Part shown: positions 37,071 to 46,893 of the stretch, one piece after another | How the letters are laid out: every line of letters begins with the position of its first letter | Numbering within the stretch: position 1 is the stretch's first letter | Assembly (NCBI GenBank): GCA_947450695.1 | Contig: CANFWV010000005.1 | Location: 1 to 64,000, forward strand | Direction of reading: 5' to 3' | DNA: 64,000 nucleotides | Origin: Comamonadaceae bacterium | GTDB taxonomy: Bacteria > Pseudomonadota > Gammaproteobacteria > Burkholderiales > Burkholderiaceae_C | The notes under the pieces: model-generated | The model's database searches: none | The model's input: only the letters and a program-made list of their open reading frames with translations | Told to the model about the DNA's origin: nothing | Made by a program: the position numbers and the translations under genes

Positions 37071-39223
37071 GCGCGCGCCAAACTCAGTCCGTGGTTCTTA
37101 AGCGGCAGAGACCGAATACGCTTGCCAGAGGCCGCAAAAATCGCATTGGCCAGCGCCGGCGCCAGCGGTGCCTGTGCCGGCTCGCCAACGCCGCCCCAAA
37201 AACCTCCGGTAGGCGCAATGACCGCCTGAACTTTTGGCATTTCATTCAGGCGCATCAGGCGGTAGTCATGAAAGTTTGATTGCTCGATCCGTCCGTCCTT
37301 GAGCGTCATCTCACCCCAGAAAATAGCGCTCAAACCATGCACCACGCTACCTTGAATTTGCGCCTCAATGTTGTCAGGATTGACCACGTAGCCTGGGTCA
37401 ATACCCATGACCACACGGTGAATCTTGACTTCACCCTTGGCACTGACAGAGACCTCGCAAACGCAGGCGGTGTAGCTGCCGTAACCCTCGGTTTCGGCAA
37501 TGCCACGGAACACACCCTTGGGCAGCGGCCCCCCCCAGTTGGCTGCTTTGGCGACGGCTTGCAAAATGCTACGGTCACGCGGCGATTTCTCGCCCAACAG
37601 GCTCAGCCTGAACGCCAGCGGATCCTTGCCAGCCGCATGCGCGAGCTCGTCAATAAAACTCTCACGCATATAAGGGTTTTGCGAATGGCCCACCGTGCGC
37701 CAAAAGCCCACCGGCACATTGGTGTTGCGCTGTGCGTAATCGACCAGACTGTTTGGAATGTCGTAGGGATGGTCTTGCAAAGACGCCACCGCTTGACCGT
37801 CAACACCCTTAGGCAGTGGCAGCTTGAGGAGCGTGGCCAAAAGCGAGGGCGCGCTAACACGGATGTGCAATGCATCGACCTTGCCGCCGACGTCCATCGC
37901 AGCTTTGAAACGCACCAAACTGGCCGGACGATACAAGTCGTGCTGAATGTCCTCTTCACGGCTCCAGATCATCTTCACCGGCTTGCCGGCCATAGCCTTG
38001 GCAATCATCACACCCTGACGCGTGAAATCCTGCGGACTCTTACGGCCCAGACCGCCACCAAGTTGCATCGGATAGACCATGACCTTGTCTTGCGGCACAC
38101 CCGCTGTCGCAGCAGAAACCGCCAGTGTCCCTTCCGGATTTTGCGTTGATGTCCAAACCTCCAGCTTGTCGCCCTGCAGCCAAGCCGTGCAAACCATCGG
38201 CTCCATGGTGGCGTGTGCGAGATAAGGCGTGAAGTACTCCGCCTCATAGACTTTGCTGGCGCTCGCCAAGGCTTGAGTCGTGTTGCCATCGTTGCGAGCC
38301 ACCGCCAGTTCGGGCTGATCCATACCGGCTCGGAAGTGAGTCATGATGGCCGTATTGTTGAGCGTGGCATGCTCGCCGGTGTCCCAGTCAATAGCCACTT
38401 CACGCAGCGCTTCTTTAGCGCGCCACCAGTTGTCAGCCACCACCGCAACAAACTCACCCAGATTGAGCACCTTGACGATGCCTCGGCGGTTTTCCACCTT
38501 GCTGGCATCCATCGACTTGACGCGCCCGTTGAATACCGGACAGGCCGCCACCGCGGCATACAACATGCCCGGCAATTGAGCGTCGATACCGTAGCGAATC
38601 TTGCCGACCACGATGTCGGGAATGTCTACACGCGCGATCGGCTTACCCACAATCTTCCAGTCCTTCGGGTCCTTGAGCTGAACCTCCTTCGGCGCCTCTA
38701 GCAGGGCGGCGGTCGCTGCCAGTTTGCCGTAACTCAGCGACCGTTTGCTCGCCAAGTGATGCACCTTGCCAAGCGCCGTCGTGCATTGACTGGCCGGCAC
38801 GCCCCAGCTTTGCGCCGCTGCAGCGACCAGCATGTAGCGCGCAGTACCACCGGCTTGACGAAGATAAGCCTGCGAATTGCGAATGGTCCGACTACCAACG
38901 GCTGCCATGTCGCCGTAAACGCGTTTTTGCCGCAGATTTTCGTGCGCCGTGGCGTATTCGACACGGACATTTTTCCAGTCGGCGTCCAGCTCCTCGGCCA
39001 CCAGCATAGGGGCGGAAGTTCGGCTGCCTTGGCCCATTTCGACACGGGCATAACGAATAATGATGGTCTCATCAGGCTGAATTTCGATCCAAGCATTCAG
39101 CTTAGGTGTGTCGGCAGCTTGCGCACGTTCTGGCAGATAAAACGCCAAACTTAAGCCCGCAGCAGCGGTAGCCGAAACTTGCAGAAAGTGCCTGCGCTCC
39201 GGGGAAGTTACTAGCGGGTTCAT
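37067..39223 (-). CDS. Tat-exported molybdenum hydroxylase, large subunit (isoquinoline 1-oxidoreductase/aldehyde oxidase type)
   Basis: The 718-residue catalytic subunit belongs to the xanthine oxidase superfamily. It starts [36 protein letters not shown], a twin-arginine signal, so it matures in the cytoplasm with molybdopterin cytosine dinucleotide and is exported. [38 protein letters not shown] and [28 protein letters not shown] are typical of IorB. The catalytic Glu lies in [24 protein letters not shown] near the C terminus. ATG 39223 overlaps the small-subunit stop and has GGAG upstream. Substrate is unknown; N-heterocycles and aldehydes are family norms. Confidence 0.92.
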   Translation of the reverse strand: MNPLVTSPERRHFLQVSATAAAGLSLAFYLPERAQAADTPKLNAWIEIQPDETIIIRYARVEMGQGSRTSAPMLVAEELDADWKNVRVEYATAHENLRQKRVYGDMAAVGSRTIRNSQAYLRQAGGTARYMLVAAAAQSWGVPASQCTTALGKVHHLASKRSLSYGKLAATAALLEAPKEVQLKDPKDWKIVGKPIARVDIPDIVVGKIRYGIDAQLPGMLYAAVAACPVFNGRVKSMDASKVENRRGIVKVLNLGEFVAVVADNWWRAKEALREVAIDWDTGEHATLNNTAIMTHFRAGMDQPELAVARNDGNTTQALASASKVYEAEYFTPYLAHATMEPMVCTAWLQGDKLEVWTSTQNPEGTLAVSAATAGVPQDKVMVYPMQLGGGLGRKSPQDFTRQGVMIAKAMAGKPVKMIWSREEDIQHDLYRPASLVRFKAAMDVGGKVDALHIRVSAPSLLATLLKLPLPKGVDGQAVASLQDHPYDIPNSLVDYAQRNTNVPVGFWRTVGHSQNPYMRESFIDELAHAAGKDPLAFRLSLLGEKSPRDRSILQAVAKAANWGGPLPKGVFRGIAETEGYGSYTACVCEVSVSAKGEVKIHRVVMGIDPGYVVNPDNIEAQIQGSVVHGLSAIFWGEMTLKDGRIEQSNFHDYRLMRLNEMPKVQAVIAPTGGFWGGVGEPAQAPLAPALANAIFAASGKRIRSLPLKNHGLSLARA

Positions 39224-39678
39224 GCACGGACTCCTTTGGCAGCAACCGCGTGAATCGCCTTGCGGATGCGGGCATAAGTGCCACAACGGCATATGTTCGT
39301 CATGGCCGCGTCGATGTCTTCATCGGTCGGCTTCGGTTTCTTTTTAAGTAAAGCCACGGCCGCCAAAATCTGGCCGCCCTGGCAATAGCCGCACTGCGGT
39401 ACTTGATGCTCAACCCATGCTTTTTGCACGGGATGCAACTTGCCCTTGGTCGCTAGACCCTCAATCGTCATCACCTGCTGACCGGCAGCAGCGGAAACCG
39501 GATAAGAGCAAGAACGCACGGGCTCTCCATTGAGCAACACCGTGCAGGCGCCGCATTGCGCCACACCGCAGCCGAACTTCGGCCCCTTGATATCAAGCTC
39601 ATCGCGCAAAGCCCACAACAAAGGCATTTCGGGTTCGACATCCAGCTCAAGCGCTTTTCCATTGACATTGAGTTTCAT
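39220..39678 (-). CDS. Molybdenum hydroxylase [2Fe-2S] small subunit
   Basis: The 152-residue ferredoxin-like subunit holds both iron-sulfur clusters of the enzyme. The plant-type cluster is [20 protein letters not shown] with a fourth Cys in RSCSYPV. The second cluster is CGYCQGGQ with [14 protein letters not shown]. It is first in the operon, has GGAG before its ATG and overlaps the large subunit gene by four bases. It has no signal peptide and should be carried out with the Tat-tagged large subunit. Confidence 0.95.
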   Translation of the reverse strand: MKLNVNGKALELDVEPEMPLLWALRDELDIKGPKFGCGVAQCGACTVLLNGEPVRSCSYPVSAAAGQQVMTIEGLATKGKLHPVQKAWVEHQVPQCGYCQGGQILAAVALLKKKPKPTDEDIDAAMTNICRCGTYARIRKAIHAVAAKGVRA

Positions 39679-39709
39679 TCAGGCAGCTCCGTCATTTACA
39701 AAAGCCCAC

Positions 39710-39738
39710 ACATTAGGTGAATGCCGTGAAATTGACAA
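39710..39738 (-). promoter_or_regulatory. Candidate promoter of the molybdenum hydroxylase/sox operon
   Basis: On the minus strand TTGTCA (39733-39738) and TAATGT (39710-39715) have exactly 17 bases between them, about 30 bases before the first gene. No other convincing promoter was seen inside the six-gene operon. Confidence 0.5.
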
Positions 39739-39784
39739 TAGGTATTCGCCACATGGACTGAACTAACCCAACACCTTGGAGCGA

Positions 39785-40093
39785 TCACAACACGCGGAAA
39801 GATCCAACAACGCAAGCCAAGGAGCGTGCATTCAAATGAACATCACCAACATGCCCTTTGTCGGCAAACCAGTGCTGAGCCGTTAGGGCAATAATCTTTG
39901 AACCACGCTGAAGTGTGTCCAACGCCAAATCGCTTCGCGTGTGAGCGCGCAACCGATTCACCAGAATCATCTCGGCCAAGCCGGCCTGCAAACTAACGAC
40001 TCGACGGTGTGGCGCCTCATTCAGCGTCTGTGCCACAAAGTCCGCCGGCCGCATGACGTCGCTGAATTGATGCGCGATTGTTGAACTGTCCAT
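39785..40093 (-). CDS. Doubtful small hypothetical protein
   Basis: In the roughly 710-base gap before the Old Yellow Enzyme gene, the only open frame of note is on the minus strand. From ATG 40093 it gives 102 residues (MDSSTIAHQFSDVMRPADF ... LNARSLACVVGSFRVL); a GTG at 40306 extends it to 173. I see no ribosome site and no recognisable domain. It may be a real orphan gene, a decayed remnant or chance. The rest of the gap (about 40100-40389) shows nothing I can name. Confidence 0.3.
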   Translation of the reverse strand: MDSSTIAHQFSDVMRPADFVAQTLNEAPHRRVVSLQAGLAEMILVNRLRAHTRSDLALDTLQRGSKIIALTAQHWFADKGHVGDVHLNARSLACVVGSFRVL

Positions 40094-40389
40094 ACCAATA
40101 GTGGGTAAAAAAAGGTGGGTGAGAGCGTTCCGCCGACGAAATAAGTCCAGAGAGGGATGCGTCAACTCAATGAAGTCACAAGAGTAAAAAGAACATCGAA
40201 AACTTTGAATCAGGGCCTGACCCCTAGGTTTGTAGGACCAGTCCGATAGCATCAAAAACTGCCCCTTCCCCAGCAGGAAATTTCGGAAACCGATAGCATC
40301 AATCACTGATCTGGAGGAACTTTTTTGGTTCCGGCCGTAGCATTTCTTTGCAAGGTCCGTTTTTTATTTATCAACAACAAGGCTTTTGC

Positions 40390-41493
40390 ATGACTACTCT
40401 TTTTACCCCTCTACAAGTGGGTGATATTCACCTCGCTAACAGGATCGTGATGGCGCCACTGACGCGCAACCGCGCGCCGGACGCGACGCCAACACCACTC
40501 ATGATCGAGTACTACACACAGCGCGCAACAGCGGGTTTGCTCATCACTGAAGCCACCGCTATCAGCCAGCAAGGCCAAGGTTATTCAGATGTGCCGGGCC
40601 TGTATGGCACCGAGCAACTCGATGGCTGGAAAAAAATCACGGACAGCGTGCACAAGGCCGCAGGCAAGATAGTGGTCCAACTATGGCATGTGGGTCGGAT
40701 TTCACACACCGACCTGCAACCAAACAATGGCGCGCCCGTCGCACCTTCCGCCATAGCAGCAAAAGCCAAAACCGTGCTGATCAAAGACGGGGTGCCGGTT
40801 TTTGTCGACACCTCCATGCCACGCGCACTCACTTCAGAAGAATTGCCAGGCATCGTGCACACCTTCCAAGCCGCCGCGCGCAATGCGGTCGAAACAGCGG
40901 GCTTTGATGGCGTCGAAATTCATGCCGCCAACGGCTACCTGCTCGATCAGTTTTTGAAAAATGGAAGCAACCAGCGGACAGACGATTACGGCGGCAGCAT
41001 TGAGAACCGCGCCCGTCTTCTGCTTGAAATTGTGCGCGCAGTGACAGATGCCGTCGGCGGTGGTCGTACGGGCATCCGCCTGTCACCCGTGACACCGGCT
41101 GGTGATGTGCACGACACCGATCCGCAACCCCTGTTTGAATACGTGCTGCGTGAACTGGCTCAATTTAACCTTGCCTACGTGCACATTATTGAAGGTGCTA
41201 CAGGCGGAGCACGGGAAATGGCCGATCGGCCGATTGACTACGCTGCATTGAAGCGCGCTTACCGCGTCGCCGGTGGCAAAGGCGCATGGATGGTCAACAA
41301 CGGCTACGACAAAGCATTGGCCGAAAAAGCGCTCGCCAAAGGCGACGATTTGGTCGCCTTTGGCCGGCCTTTCATCGCCAATCCTGACCTCGTGCGCCGC
41401 CTGCGTGAAGACGCACCGATGAACACGCCAGACCAAGCCACCTTTTACGGCGGTGGCATTAAAGGCTACACGGACTATCCAGCGCTGGCCTAA
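40390..41493 (+). CDS. Old Yellow Enzyme family NADH:flavin oxidoreductase (NemA-like)
   Basis: The 367-residue FMN enzyme reduces activated alkenes or nitro-esters with NAD(P)H. Family motifs are [73 protein letters not shown] and [18 protein letters not shown] used ATG 40390 ([18 protein letters not shown]); the track's 14-residue extension is unlike the family. Its TAA overlaps the convergent copA stop by two bases. The physiological substrate is unknown. Confidence 0.94.
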   Translation: MTTLFTPLQVGDIHLANRIVMAPLTRNRAPDATPTPLMIEYYTQRATAGLLITEATAISQQGQGYSDVPGLYGTEQLDGWKKITDSVHKAAGKIVVQLWHVGRISHTDLQPNNGAPVAPSAIAAKAKTVLIKDGVPVFVDTSMPRALTSEELPGIVHTFQAAARNAVETAGFDGVEIHAANGYLLDQFLKNGSNQRTDDYGGSIENRARLLLEIVRAVTDAVGGGRTGIRLSPVTPAGDVHDTDPQPLFEYVLRELAQFNLAYVHIIEGATGGAREMADRPIDYAALKRAYRVAGGKGAWMVNNGYDKALAEKALAKGDDLVAFGRPFIANPDLVRRLREDAPMNTPDQATFYGGGIKGYTDYPALA

Positions 41494-43730
41494 TCAGCGC
41501 GACTTGAAGGCTGCTTAAGCCGCCAACGCTTGAGCAGCAAGGCATTGGCCATGACGCTGACACTTGACAGCGCCATGGCCCCGCCAGCCAGCACGGGGTT
41601 CAAGTAGCCCAATGCAGCCAGCGGAATGCCGGCCACGTTATAGGCAAAAGCCCAAAACAAGTTCTGCCGAATTTTCATCACCGTGCGGTGTGAAATATCC
41701 AGCGCGCCTTCGACCAACGAGACATCGCCACGCATGAGCGTCACGCCGGCTGCGTGCATGGCCACATCCGTGCCGGTGCCCATGGCCATGCCGATATCAG
41801 CCGCGGCCAAAGCGGGTGCATCATTGACGCCGTCACCGACCATCACAACTGTTTTGCCCCCCTGCTTAAGCTCTGCGACCTTCGCCGCCTTATCGCCAGG
41901 CATAACTTCCGCCATCACTTCGTCAGCGCTGAGACCCAGCCTTGCACCCATGGCCAATGCCGCGCCGTGGTTGTCACCAGAGATCATCATGATGCGCAGA
42001 CCGCGAGCGCGCAGCGACGCCAAGGCTTCGCGAGCGCCCGGCTTGGGTTCATCGGCAAAGCCCATCAATGCGCGCAACTCCAACCCTTGCGGCGTGCGCT
42101 GAAGCAAGGCCGACAAGGTCGCGCCTTCGTTTTGCAGGCGCTCGGCTTCCGGAGTCAAACCACCGAGGTTCACACCGAGCTCGTCGACCCAGCGCAGGCT
42201 GCCAATCAGATACTCGGCGCCCGCAACGCGGCCTTCGGTACCTCTACCAGCCACAGCGCGCACGTCGTCCGGCGCCAGCACGTCCAAGCCTCGCTCTTTG
42301 GCGGCATTCAAGACGGCGCGTGCGAGTGGGTGTTCACTGCCGCTTTGCAAGCTAGCCGCCGCGCATAACTGAGCAGACTCTTCAGCATCACCGACGGCCA
42401 CAAACGCCACCAAACGTGGATGACCCACCGTCAACGTCCCGGTCTTGTCAAACGCCACTGTGTCGGCGCGGTGCGCCAACTCCAGCGCCTGCGCGTCCTT
42501 GATCAAAATGCCCGCACGCGCCGCCACGCCAGTCCCAGCCATGATGGCCACAGGCGTGGCCAAACCCAACGCGCAAGGACAAGCAATCACCAGCACCGCC
42601 ACCGCGCGGATCAATGCCACCTCCAGCGGCTCACCCATGGCCAACCAACTTAGCACGGTGGCCACTCCAATCAGCAAGACGACGGGCACAAACACGGCCG
42701 AAACCTTGTCAACCAAGCGCTGAATCGGCGCCTTCGCCGCTTGGGCGTCCTCTACGAGACCGATGATTTTGGAGAGCACCGTGTCGCGTCCCACCGCGCT
42801 GACCAGCATGACTACACGGCCATCGCCGTTGATGCTGCCGCCGGTGAGCGTCGCCTCAGCCTCTTTGGTCACTGGCAACGGCTCACCCGTGAGCATGGAT
42901 TCATCAACCTGCGTGCGACCTTCTTTCAACACACCATCAACAGGTACGCGCTCGCCGGGCAAGACCGCGACACGGTCATCCACCAACAACTCAGCCACCG
43001 GCACATCGGTCTGCTCGCCGGTGCGCAAGATCACATGCGCCAACGCTGGGCGCAAGGCATGCAAGGCGCGAATGGCCGCCGTGGTCTGCCGCTTCGCCCG
43101 CGTCTCTAACCACTTGCCCAACATCACCAGCGAAATCACCACCGCCGAGGCCTCAAAGTACAGATGCGGCATGCTGCCAGGCTCGGCACTCAACCACAGC
43201 CACACCGACAACCCCCAGCCCGCGCTAGTGCCAATGGCGACGAGCAAATCCATGTTGCCCGTCAGCGCCTTCAGCGCATGCCAGCCGGCCCGGTAAAAAC
43301 GGGCGCCCAGAATAAATTGCACCGGCGTCGCCAACAAGAACTGCTGCCACGCCGGCAACATCCAGTGTCGGCCAAACAGATCTGCCAACATCGGCAAAAC
43401 CAAGGGCGCGGCCAGTGCCAGCGCCATTGCAACAGGCGCAAAACCAGCCCAAGGTGAAGCGTCTGGTGCATCGTTCATCAGGTCGGTTTCTCGCACGCCA
43501 TAACCGGCTTCCCGGACCGCCCGACGCATCATGGCTTCTGCCTGACCCGATGCACTAAACGTAATTCGCGCTGATTCCGTTGCCAAATTCACCGTGGCGT
43601 CTTGCACGCCAGGTACTTTTTTCAAGGCCTTCTCAACTCGCGAGACGCAGGAGGCACAGGTCATCCCCTCAATACCAAGGTCTAAGCTGCAAGTAGAGGC
43701 GGTAGAGTCAGCGACAAGTGGGATGTTCAT
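41490..43730 (-). CDS. copA: Copper-exporting P1B-type ATPase CopA
   Basis: The 746-residue pump expels Cu(I) from the cytoplasm. One N-terminal metal-binding domain is present ([18 protein letters not shown]). The transmembrane copper site is [16 protein letters not shown] (about residue 380), the phosphorylation motif DKTGTLT follows (about 427), and the SEHPLARA His-Pro motif and the hinge [20 protein letters not shown] complete the pump. The CPC motif and the adjacent copZ-cueR genes identify the metal as copper (or silver). The gene diverges from copZ with a CueR-type promoter. Confidence 0.96.
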   Translation of the reverse strand: MNIPLVADSTASTCSLDLGIEGMTCASCVSRVEKALKKVPGVQDATVNLATESARITFSASGQAEAMMRRAVREAGYGVRETDLMNDAPDASPWAGFAPVAMALALAAPLVLPMLADLFGRHWMLPAWQQFLLATPVQFILGARFYRAGWHALKALTGNMDLLVAIGTSAGWGLSVWLWLSAEPGSMPHLYFEASAVVISLVMLGKWLETRAKRQTTAAIRALHALRPALAHVILRTGEQTDVPVAELLVDDRVAVLPGERVPVDGVLKEGRTQVDESMLTGEPLPVTKEAEATLTGGSINGDGRVVMLVSAVGRDTVLSKIIGLVEDAQAAKAPIQRLVDKVSAVFVPVVLLIGVATVLSWLAMGEPLEVALIRAVAVLVIACPCALGLATPVAIMAGTGVAARAGILIKDAQALELAHRADTVAFDKTGTLTVGHPRLVAFVAVGDAEESAQLCAAASLQSGSEHPLARAVLNAAKERGLDVLAPDDVRAVAGRGTEGRVAGAEYLIGSLRWVDELGVNLGGLTPEAERLQNEGATLSALLQRTPQGLELRALMGFADEPKPGAREALASLRARGLRIMMISGDNHGAALAMGARLGLSADEVMAEVMPGDKAAKVAELKQGGKTVVMVGDGVNDAPALAAADIGMAMGTGTDVAMHAAGVTLMRGDVSLVEGALDISHRTVMKIRQNLFWAFAYNVAGIPLAALGYLNPVLAGGAMALSSVSVMANALLLKRWRLKQPSSRAD

Positions 43731-43736
43731 GAGCGG

Positions 43737-43767
43737 AGCATAAACCCTGACATCCTGGCAAGGTCAA
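43737..43767 (-). promoter_or_regulatory. CueR-type copper-responsive promoter of copA
   Basis: On the minus strand TTGACC (43762-43767) and TATGCT (43737-43742) are 19 bases apart, the over-long spacer typical of MerR-family promoters. The spacer region ACCTTGCCAGGATGTCAGGGT is an imperfect dyad like the E. coli copA operator. Confidence 0.7.
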
Positions 43768-43820
43768 GCGTTTTTTTGAACGTTTTTGACTGAGTACTTT
43801 TAGCCTCGTGCAAATAAAAC

Positions 43821-43851
43821 TTGACCTTGCCATGATAGGAAGCTTCAGACT
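43821..43851 (+). promoter_or_regulatory. CueR-type copper-responsive promoter of copZ-cueR
   Basis: TTGACC (43821-43826) and CAGACT (43846-43851) are 19 bases apart, and the dyad ACCTTGCCATGATAGGAAGCT overlaps them in the same register as in known CueR promoters. It lies about 30 bases before copZ. Confidence 0.68.
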
Positions 43852-43881
43852 ATGCTCATATCAATACAGAGGAACTGAGCC

Positions 43882-44079
43882 ATGAACCAAACCTTCACCG
43901 TTACCGGCATGACCTGCGGTCATTGCGAACGCGCCGTTAAAAACGCCGTCCAGCAACTTGACCCGCAAGCCCAAGTCAGCATCGACCGTGCCGCCAACCG
44001 CGTTGATATCGACAGCGCGCAACCCCGCGAAGCCTTGGCCAAAGCCATCGCCGAAGAAGGTTATGGCGTCACCGCCTGA
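43882..44079 (+). CDS. copZ: Copper chaperone (CopZ-like heavy-metal-associated domain protein)
   Basis: The 65-residue protein is one HMA domain: MNQTFTVTGMTCGHCERAVKNAVQQLDPQ, with the metal-binding pair in MTCGHC and the usual end EEGYGVTA. It would carry Cu(I) to CopA or to the CueR sensor. The His between the two Cys (CGHC) is common in bacterial copper chaperones. It precedes cueR by 13 bases and shares its promoter. Confidence 0.95.
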   Translation: MNQTFTVTGMTCGHCERAVKNAVQQLDPQAQVSIDRAANRVDIDSAQPREALAKAIAEEGYGVTA

Positions 44080-44092
44080 TGCATCCAAGGAC

Positions 44093-44509
44093 ATGAACAC
44101 CACTGCAGAGCCTACGCCGGTCAACATTGGCAGCGCCGCCGAACAGTCCGGCGTTTCTGCCAAGATGATCCGTTACTACGAATCGCTCGGTCTACTGGGT
44201 AAAGTGAACCGCACCGACAGCGGCTACCGGCAATACAGCCAAGCCGAAGTGCATGTGCTGCGCTTCATCAAACGATCCCGCGACCTCGGCTTTTCAATGG
44301 CCGAGATCGCAGAGTTGGTCAGCCTTTGGAATAACCGGCGACGCACGAGTGCGAGCGTCAAGCGGATCGCGCAAAAGCATGCTGATGAGCTGGCGCAGCG
44401 TGTCACTGCTCTACAAGAAATGCAGCGCACATTGAGCCACCTCATCCACGGCTGCCACGGAGACAGCCGGCCAGACTGCCCGATCCTCGACGGGCTGGCC
44501 GGTCACTGA
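44093..44509 (+). CDS. cueR: MerR-family copper regulator CueR
   Basis: The 138-residue product has the MerR DNA-binding domain (NIGSAAEQSGVSAKMIRYYESLGLLGKVNRTDSGYRQYS), a dimerisation helix and a C-terminal metal loop. The two copper-ligand cysteines are Cys121 and Cys129 in CHGDSRPDC, the spacing specific for monovalent-metal CueR. ATG 44093 follows AAGG; the track's 43958 start lies inside copZ in another frame. It should activate both divergent promoters. Confidence 0.94.
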   Translation: MNTTAEPTPVNIGSAAEQSGVSAKMIRYYESLGLLGKVNRTDSGYRQYSQAEVHVLRFIKRSRDLGFSMAEIAELVSLWNNRRRTSASVKRIAQKHADELAQRVTALQEMQRTLSHLIHGCHGDSRPDCPILDGLAGH

Positions 44510-44648
44510 ACGCACACTTGTTGCAGAAACTTTACAAACACATACCGCGGCATCACGACGCCGATACAAGGTCAGCTCAAACTAACTTTGAAGCTGACAC
44601 CGAAAGCCTCTTTGCTATTGACTCAGCTTCATTTAAAGGGAATACATC

Positions 44649-45182
44649 ATGCGCACATACTTCAAACCACTTCACACGCTGATCTTGGCGGGCGCTCTCA
44701 GCACACTGGCGGGCTACAGCATGGCTCAACCCACTCCGGGCACAGGTCCAAGCGCTGGCCCAGCGGCACATGGCCAAAGCATGGCCAGACAAGATCCAGC
44801 CAAGATGCAGGCCCGCATGACGCAGCGCCTAGCAAACATCAAGGTCAAGCTGAAACTCACACCGGCGCAAGAAGCCGCTTGGACCACCTACACCGATGCA
44901 GTCAAGCCCACGCCTTGGACGTCAATGGGCGCCTCGCATGCAGAGCTGAGCAAGCTGCCAACGCCTGAACGACTGGACCGCATGCGCACCTTGCACGCCG
45001 AGCACATGGCCGCGTTGACGGTCCGCATGGACCAGCGTGCAGAGGCCACCAAAACTTTTTATGCGGCTTTGAGTGCAGATCAAAAGAAAGTTTTTGACGA
45101 GCAATTCAACCGTCTCGCGGGAGGTCATGGCGGCCATCGCGTGGGTCCCATGGGTGGCCAGCACGGACGTCATCCAGGCTGA
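44649..45182 (+). CDS. Periplasmic Spy/CpxP-like LTxxQ-motif protein with His/Met-rich tail
   Basis: The 177-residue protein has a signal peptide (LHTLILAGALSTLAGYSMAQ) and a helical body with the LTxxQ-type motifs LKLTPAQEAAWTTYTDAV and ALSADQKKVFDEQF. The C-terminal tail is Gly/His-rich with a Met (GGHGGHRVGPMGGQHGRHPG), suited to metal binding. Spy/CpxP proteins are ATP-independent envelope-stress chaperones. Its place behind cueR suggests a role in copper stress, but it has its own 140-base upstream region. That upstream region holds a possible TTGACT box. Confidence 0.8.
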   Translation: MRTYFKPLHTLILAGALSTLAGYSMAQPTPGTGPSAGPAAHGQSMARQDPAKMQARMTQRLANIKVKLKLTPAQEAAWTTYTDAVKPTPWTSMGASHAELSKLPTPERLDRMRTLHAEHMAALTVRMDQRAEATKTFYAALSADQKKVFDEQFNRLAGGHGGHRVGPMGGQHGRHPG

Positions 45183-45186
45183 TTAA

Positions 45187-45768
45187 TTAGCTCAACGGCA
45201 AGATGCCAATCAGCAGTCCATGCAACAAAAATGCAAAGGCAACCCAAACCAGCGCGCCCACCAGCACGCTGGTCAAGGTGCGGCTCAACAAGCCATGCTC
45301 ATAAGGCAGGCCAGCACGACGATCCCGACGCCGTGCGTTAGCAAACATCACAATCGCCCACACCAAAAAACTACCGAATAGCACAACGCCTGCCAGTGTG
45401 CCATTAGCCAACAAGTGCGCCAGCGCCCAGAACTTGGTGGCGAGCAACATCGGATGACGCCAGCGCGCCTTGAAATGATTGCGCGGGATGTAGGTGGCAG
45501 CCAGCAATACAAAAGCCACCCAAGTCAGCAGCGCAGCAAGCTGTGGCATCCGCACTGGCGGATTCCACAGCTGCACCGGTTGCTGCCGAGCCACGCCATA
45601 GCCCCAAACGATCAAGGCAAAGCCGAGGAGGGATACCGCGCTGTAAAGCCCTTTCCAGTTCGCTTGACCAAGACGTTCAATGCTGCGACTACGCCATCCA
45701 TCAGCGACGATCCGAATGGAATGCACACCCAAAAATACGCCCAAGCCAACACATAAATAGATCAACAT
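45187..45768 (-). CDS. NnrU family membrane protein
   Basis: The 193-residue protein has about five hydrophobic helices and the NnrU pattern: [19 protein letters not shown], then [44 protein letters not shown]. NnrU was first described in nitric-oxide-reductase regulons, and related proteins take part in haem or carotenoid-related steps; its role here is not determined. The ATG follows GGAGTGTTGAG. It is convergent with the Spy-like gene, four bases apart. Confidence 0.88.
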   Translation of the reverse strand: MLIYLCVGLGVFLGVHSIRIVADGWRSRSIERLGQANWKGLYSAVSLLGFALIVWGYGVARQQPVQLWNPPVRMPQLAALLTWVAFVLLAATYIPRNHFKARWRHPMLLATKFWALAHLLANGTLAGVVLFGSFLVWAIVMFANARRRDRRAGLPYEHGLLSRTLTSVLVGALVWVAFAFLLHGLLIGILPLS

Positions 45769-45782
45769 CTCAACACTCCAAC

Positions 45783-45822
45783 AGCAAGACTATATAAGCC
45801 TTGAGTATAGAAAACTCTTGCT
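45783..45822. repeat. Nested inverted repeat between divergent genes
   Basis: AGCAAGA (45783-45789) pairs with TCTTGCT (45816-45822), and inside them CTATA (45790-45794) pairs with TATAG (45806-45810). The arms are perfect, with a five-base bulge on one side. It overlaps the promoter region of nnrU and could be an operator or a transcribed hairpin. Confidence 0.5.
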
Positions 45823-45949
45823 TTATAACTTTGGGGTAAGGTCGATGTCTTCGTTCTCTTGGCGCTGTGCGCGCTGTCCTACAACGCAAGAGCGACAAAA
45901 CGCGGTAAAACTCTCTTTTGAAACTTTTGACACTTCGTTAGTTGCCCTC

Positions 45950-46762
45950 ATGTTTGTTTCGCGATCGGTTCTTCTTTCTCCCAAATCCAACTCGACTTCC
46001 GCCAGCGGTTCGCCGGCTTTTTCTATCAAGGTCATGACGGTGAACATCCACAAGGGGTTCACCTTTTTCAATCGCAAGTTCATCCTCCATGAATTGCGCG
46101 ATGCCGTGAGGTTGGTCGGGGCAGATGTGGTGTTCATGCAAGAAGTTGCCGGTACACACACCACGCATGCCGACAAGTTCGATAACTATCCAGAAGCGCC
46201 GCATTACGAATTTCTGGCAGACAGCATCTGGCCGGAGTTCGCTTACGGACGCAACGCCGTCTATACCAAAGGCCATCATGGCAATGCTGTGATGTCAAAG
46301 TTTCCGATCATCCATTACGAAAATCGCGATGTCTCGATCAGCGGACCTGAACGTCGCGGCTTGCTGCATTGCGTGCTGCAAATGCCCGATCAAAGACCCA
46401 ATCTGCACGCAATTTGCGTACACCTTGGCTTGCTGGAGTCGCACCGCAAGCAACAGATGGACGTGATCTGTGACATGGTGAGCAACGACATCCCAATTAA
46501 CGCACCGGTGGTGGTTGCTGGTGACTTCAATGACTGGCGGATGCATGCGCACAAGCAACTCAAAAAAGGTGCAAACCTGCATGAAGTGTTTGTTCAGACC
46601 CATGGCCGTGCCGCAAGGACCTTTCCGGCGCGCTTCCCGCTGCTCCGGTTAGACCGTATTTATGTGCGCAATGCCGTGGCTCACGCACCAGTGGTGTTGC
46701 CGCGTAAACCTTGGTCACATCTGTCTGACCATGCGCCGCTCGCTGCAGAGATTGCTTTCTGA
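45950..46762 (+). CDS. Endonuclease/exonuclease/phosphatase family protein
   Basis: The EEP fold is clear: [34 protein letters not shown] (metal Glu), [38 protein letters not shown] and [14 protein letters not shown] (catalytic His). It resembles YbhP-like proteins often found beside cardiolipin synthase, but no such gene is here. The start is uncertain: ATG 45950 ([13 protein letters not shown]) gives 270 residues, and the track's 45818 would give 314. None has a good ribosome site. Substrate could be a nucleic acid or a phospholipid headgroup. Confidence 0.85.
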   Translation: MFVSRSVLLSPKSNSTSASGSPAFSIKVMTVNIHKGFTFFNRKFILHELRDAVRLVGADVVFMQEVAGTHTTHADKFDNYPEAPHYEFLADSIWPEFAYGRNAVYTKGHHGNAVMSKFPIIHYENRDVSISGPERRGLLHCVLQMPDQRPNLHAICVHLGLLESHRKQQMDVICDMVSNDIPINAPVVVAGDFNDWRMHAHKQLKKGANLHEVFVQTHGRAARTFPARFPLLRLDRIYVRNAVAHAPVVLPRKPWSHLSDHAPLAAEIAF

Positions 46763-46893
46763 GTTGTTTCGCATCCCTTGGTACCGCTGTTAAAATCTTT
46801 GGCGGTTCAAGTTCGTCTTCTATACGTCGTGCTTAGCCGTTGGTTTCATACCCTTGTATTTGCTTACCCTCGGCCACGCTCCGCCCATCACCC

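Noticed and set aside
37280-38149. 289-residue plus-strand ORF
   Set aside because: It is antisense to the molybdenum hydroxylase large subunit; its His/Arg-rich composition is typical of a shadow frame.
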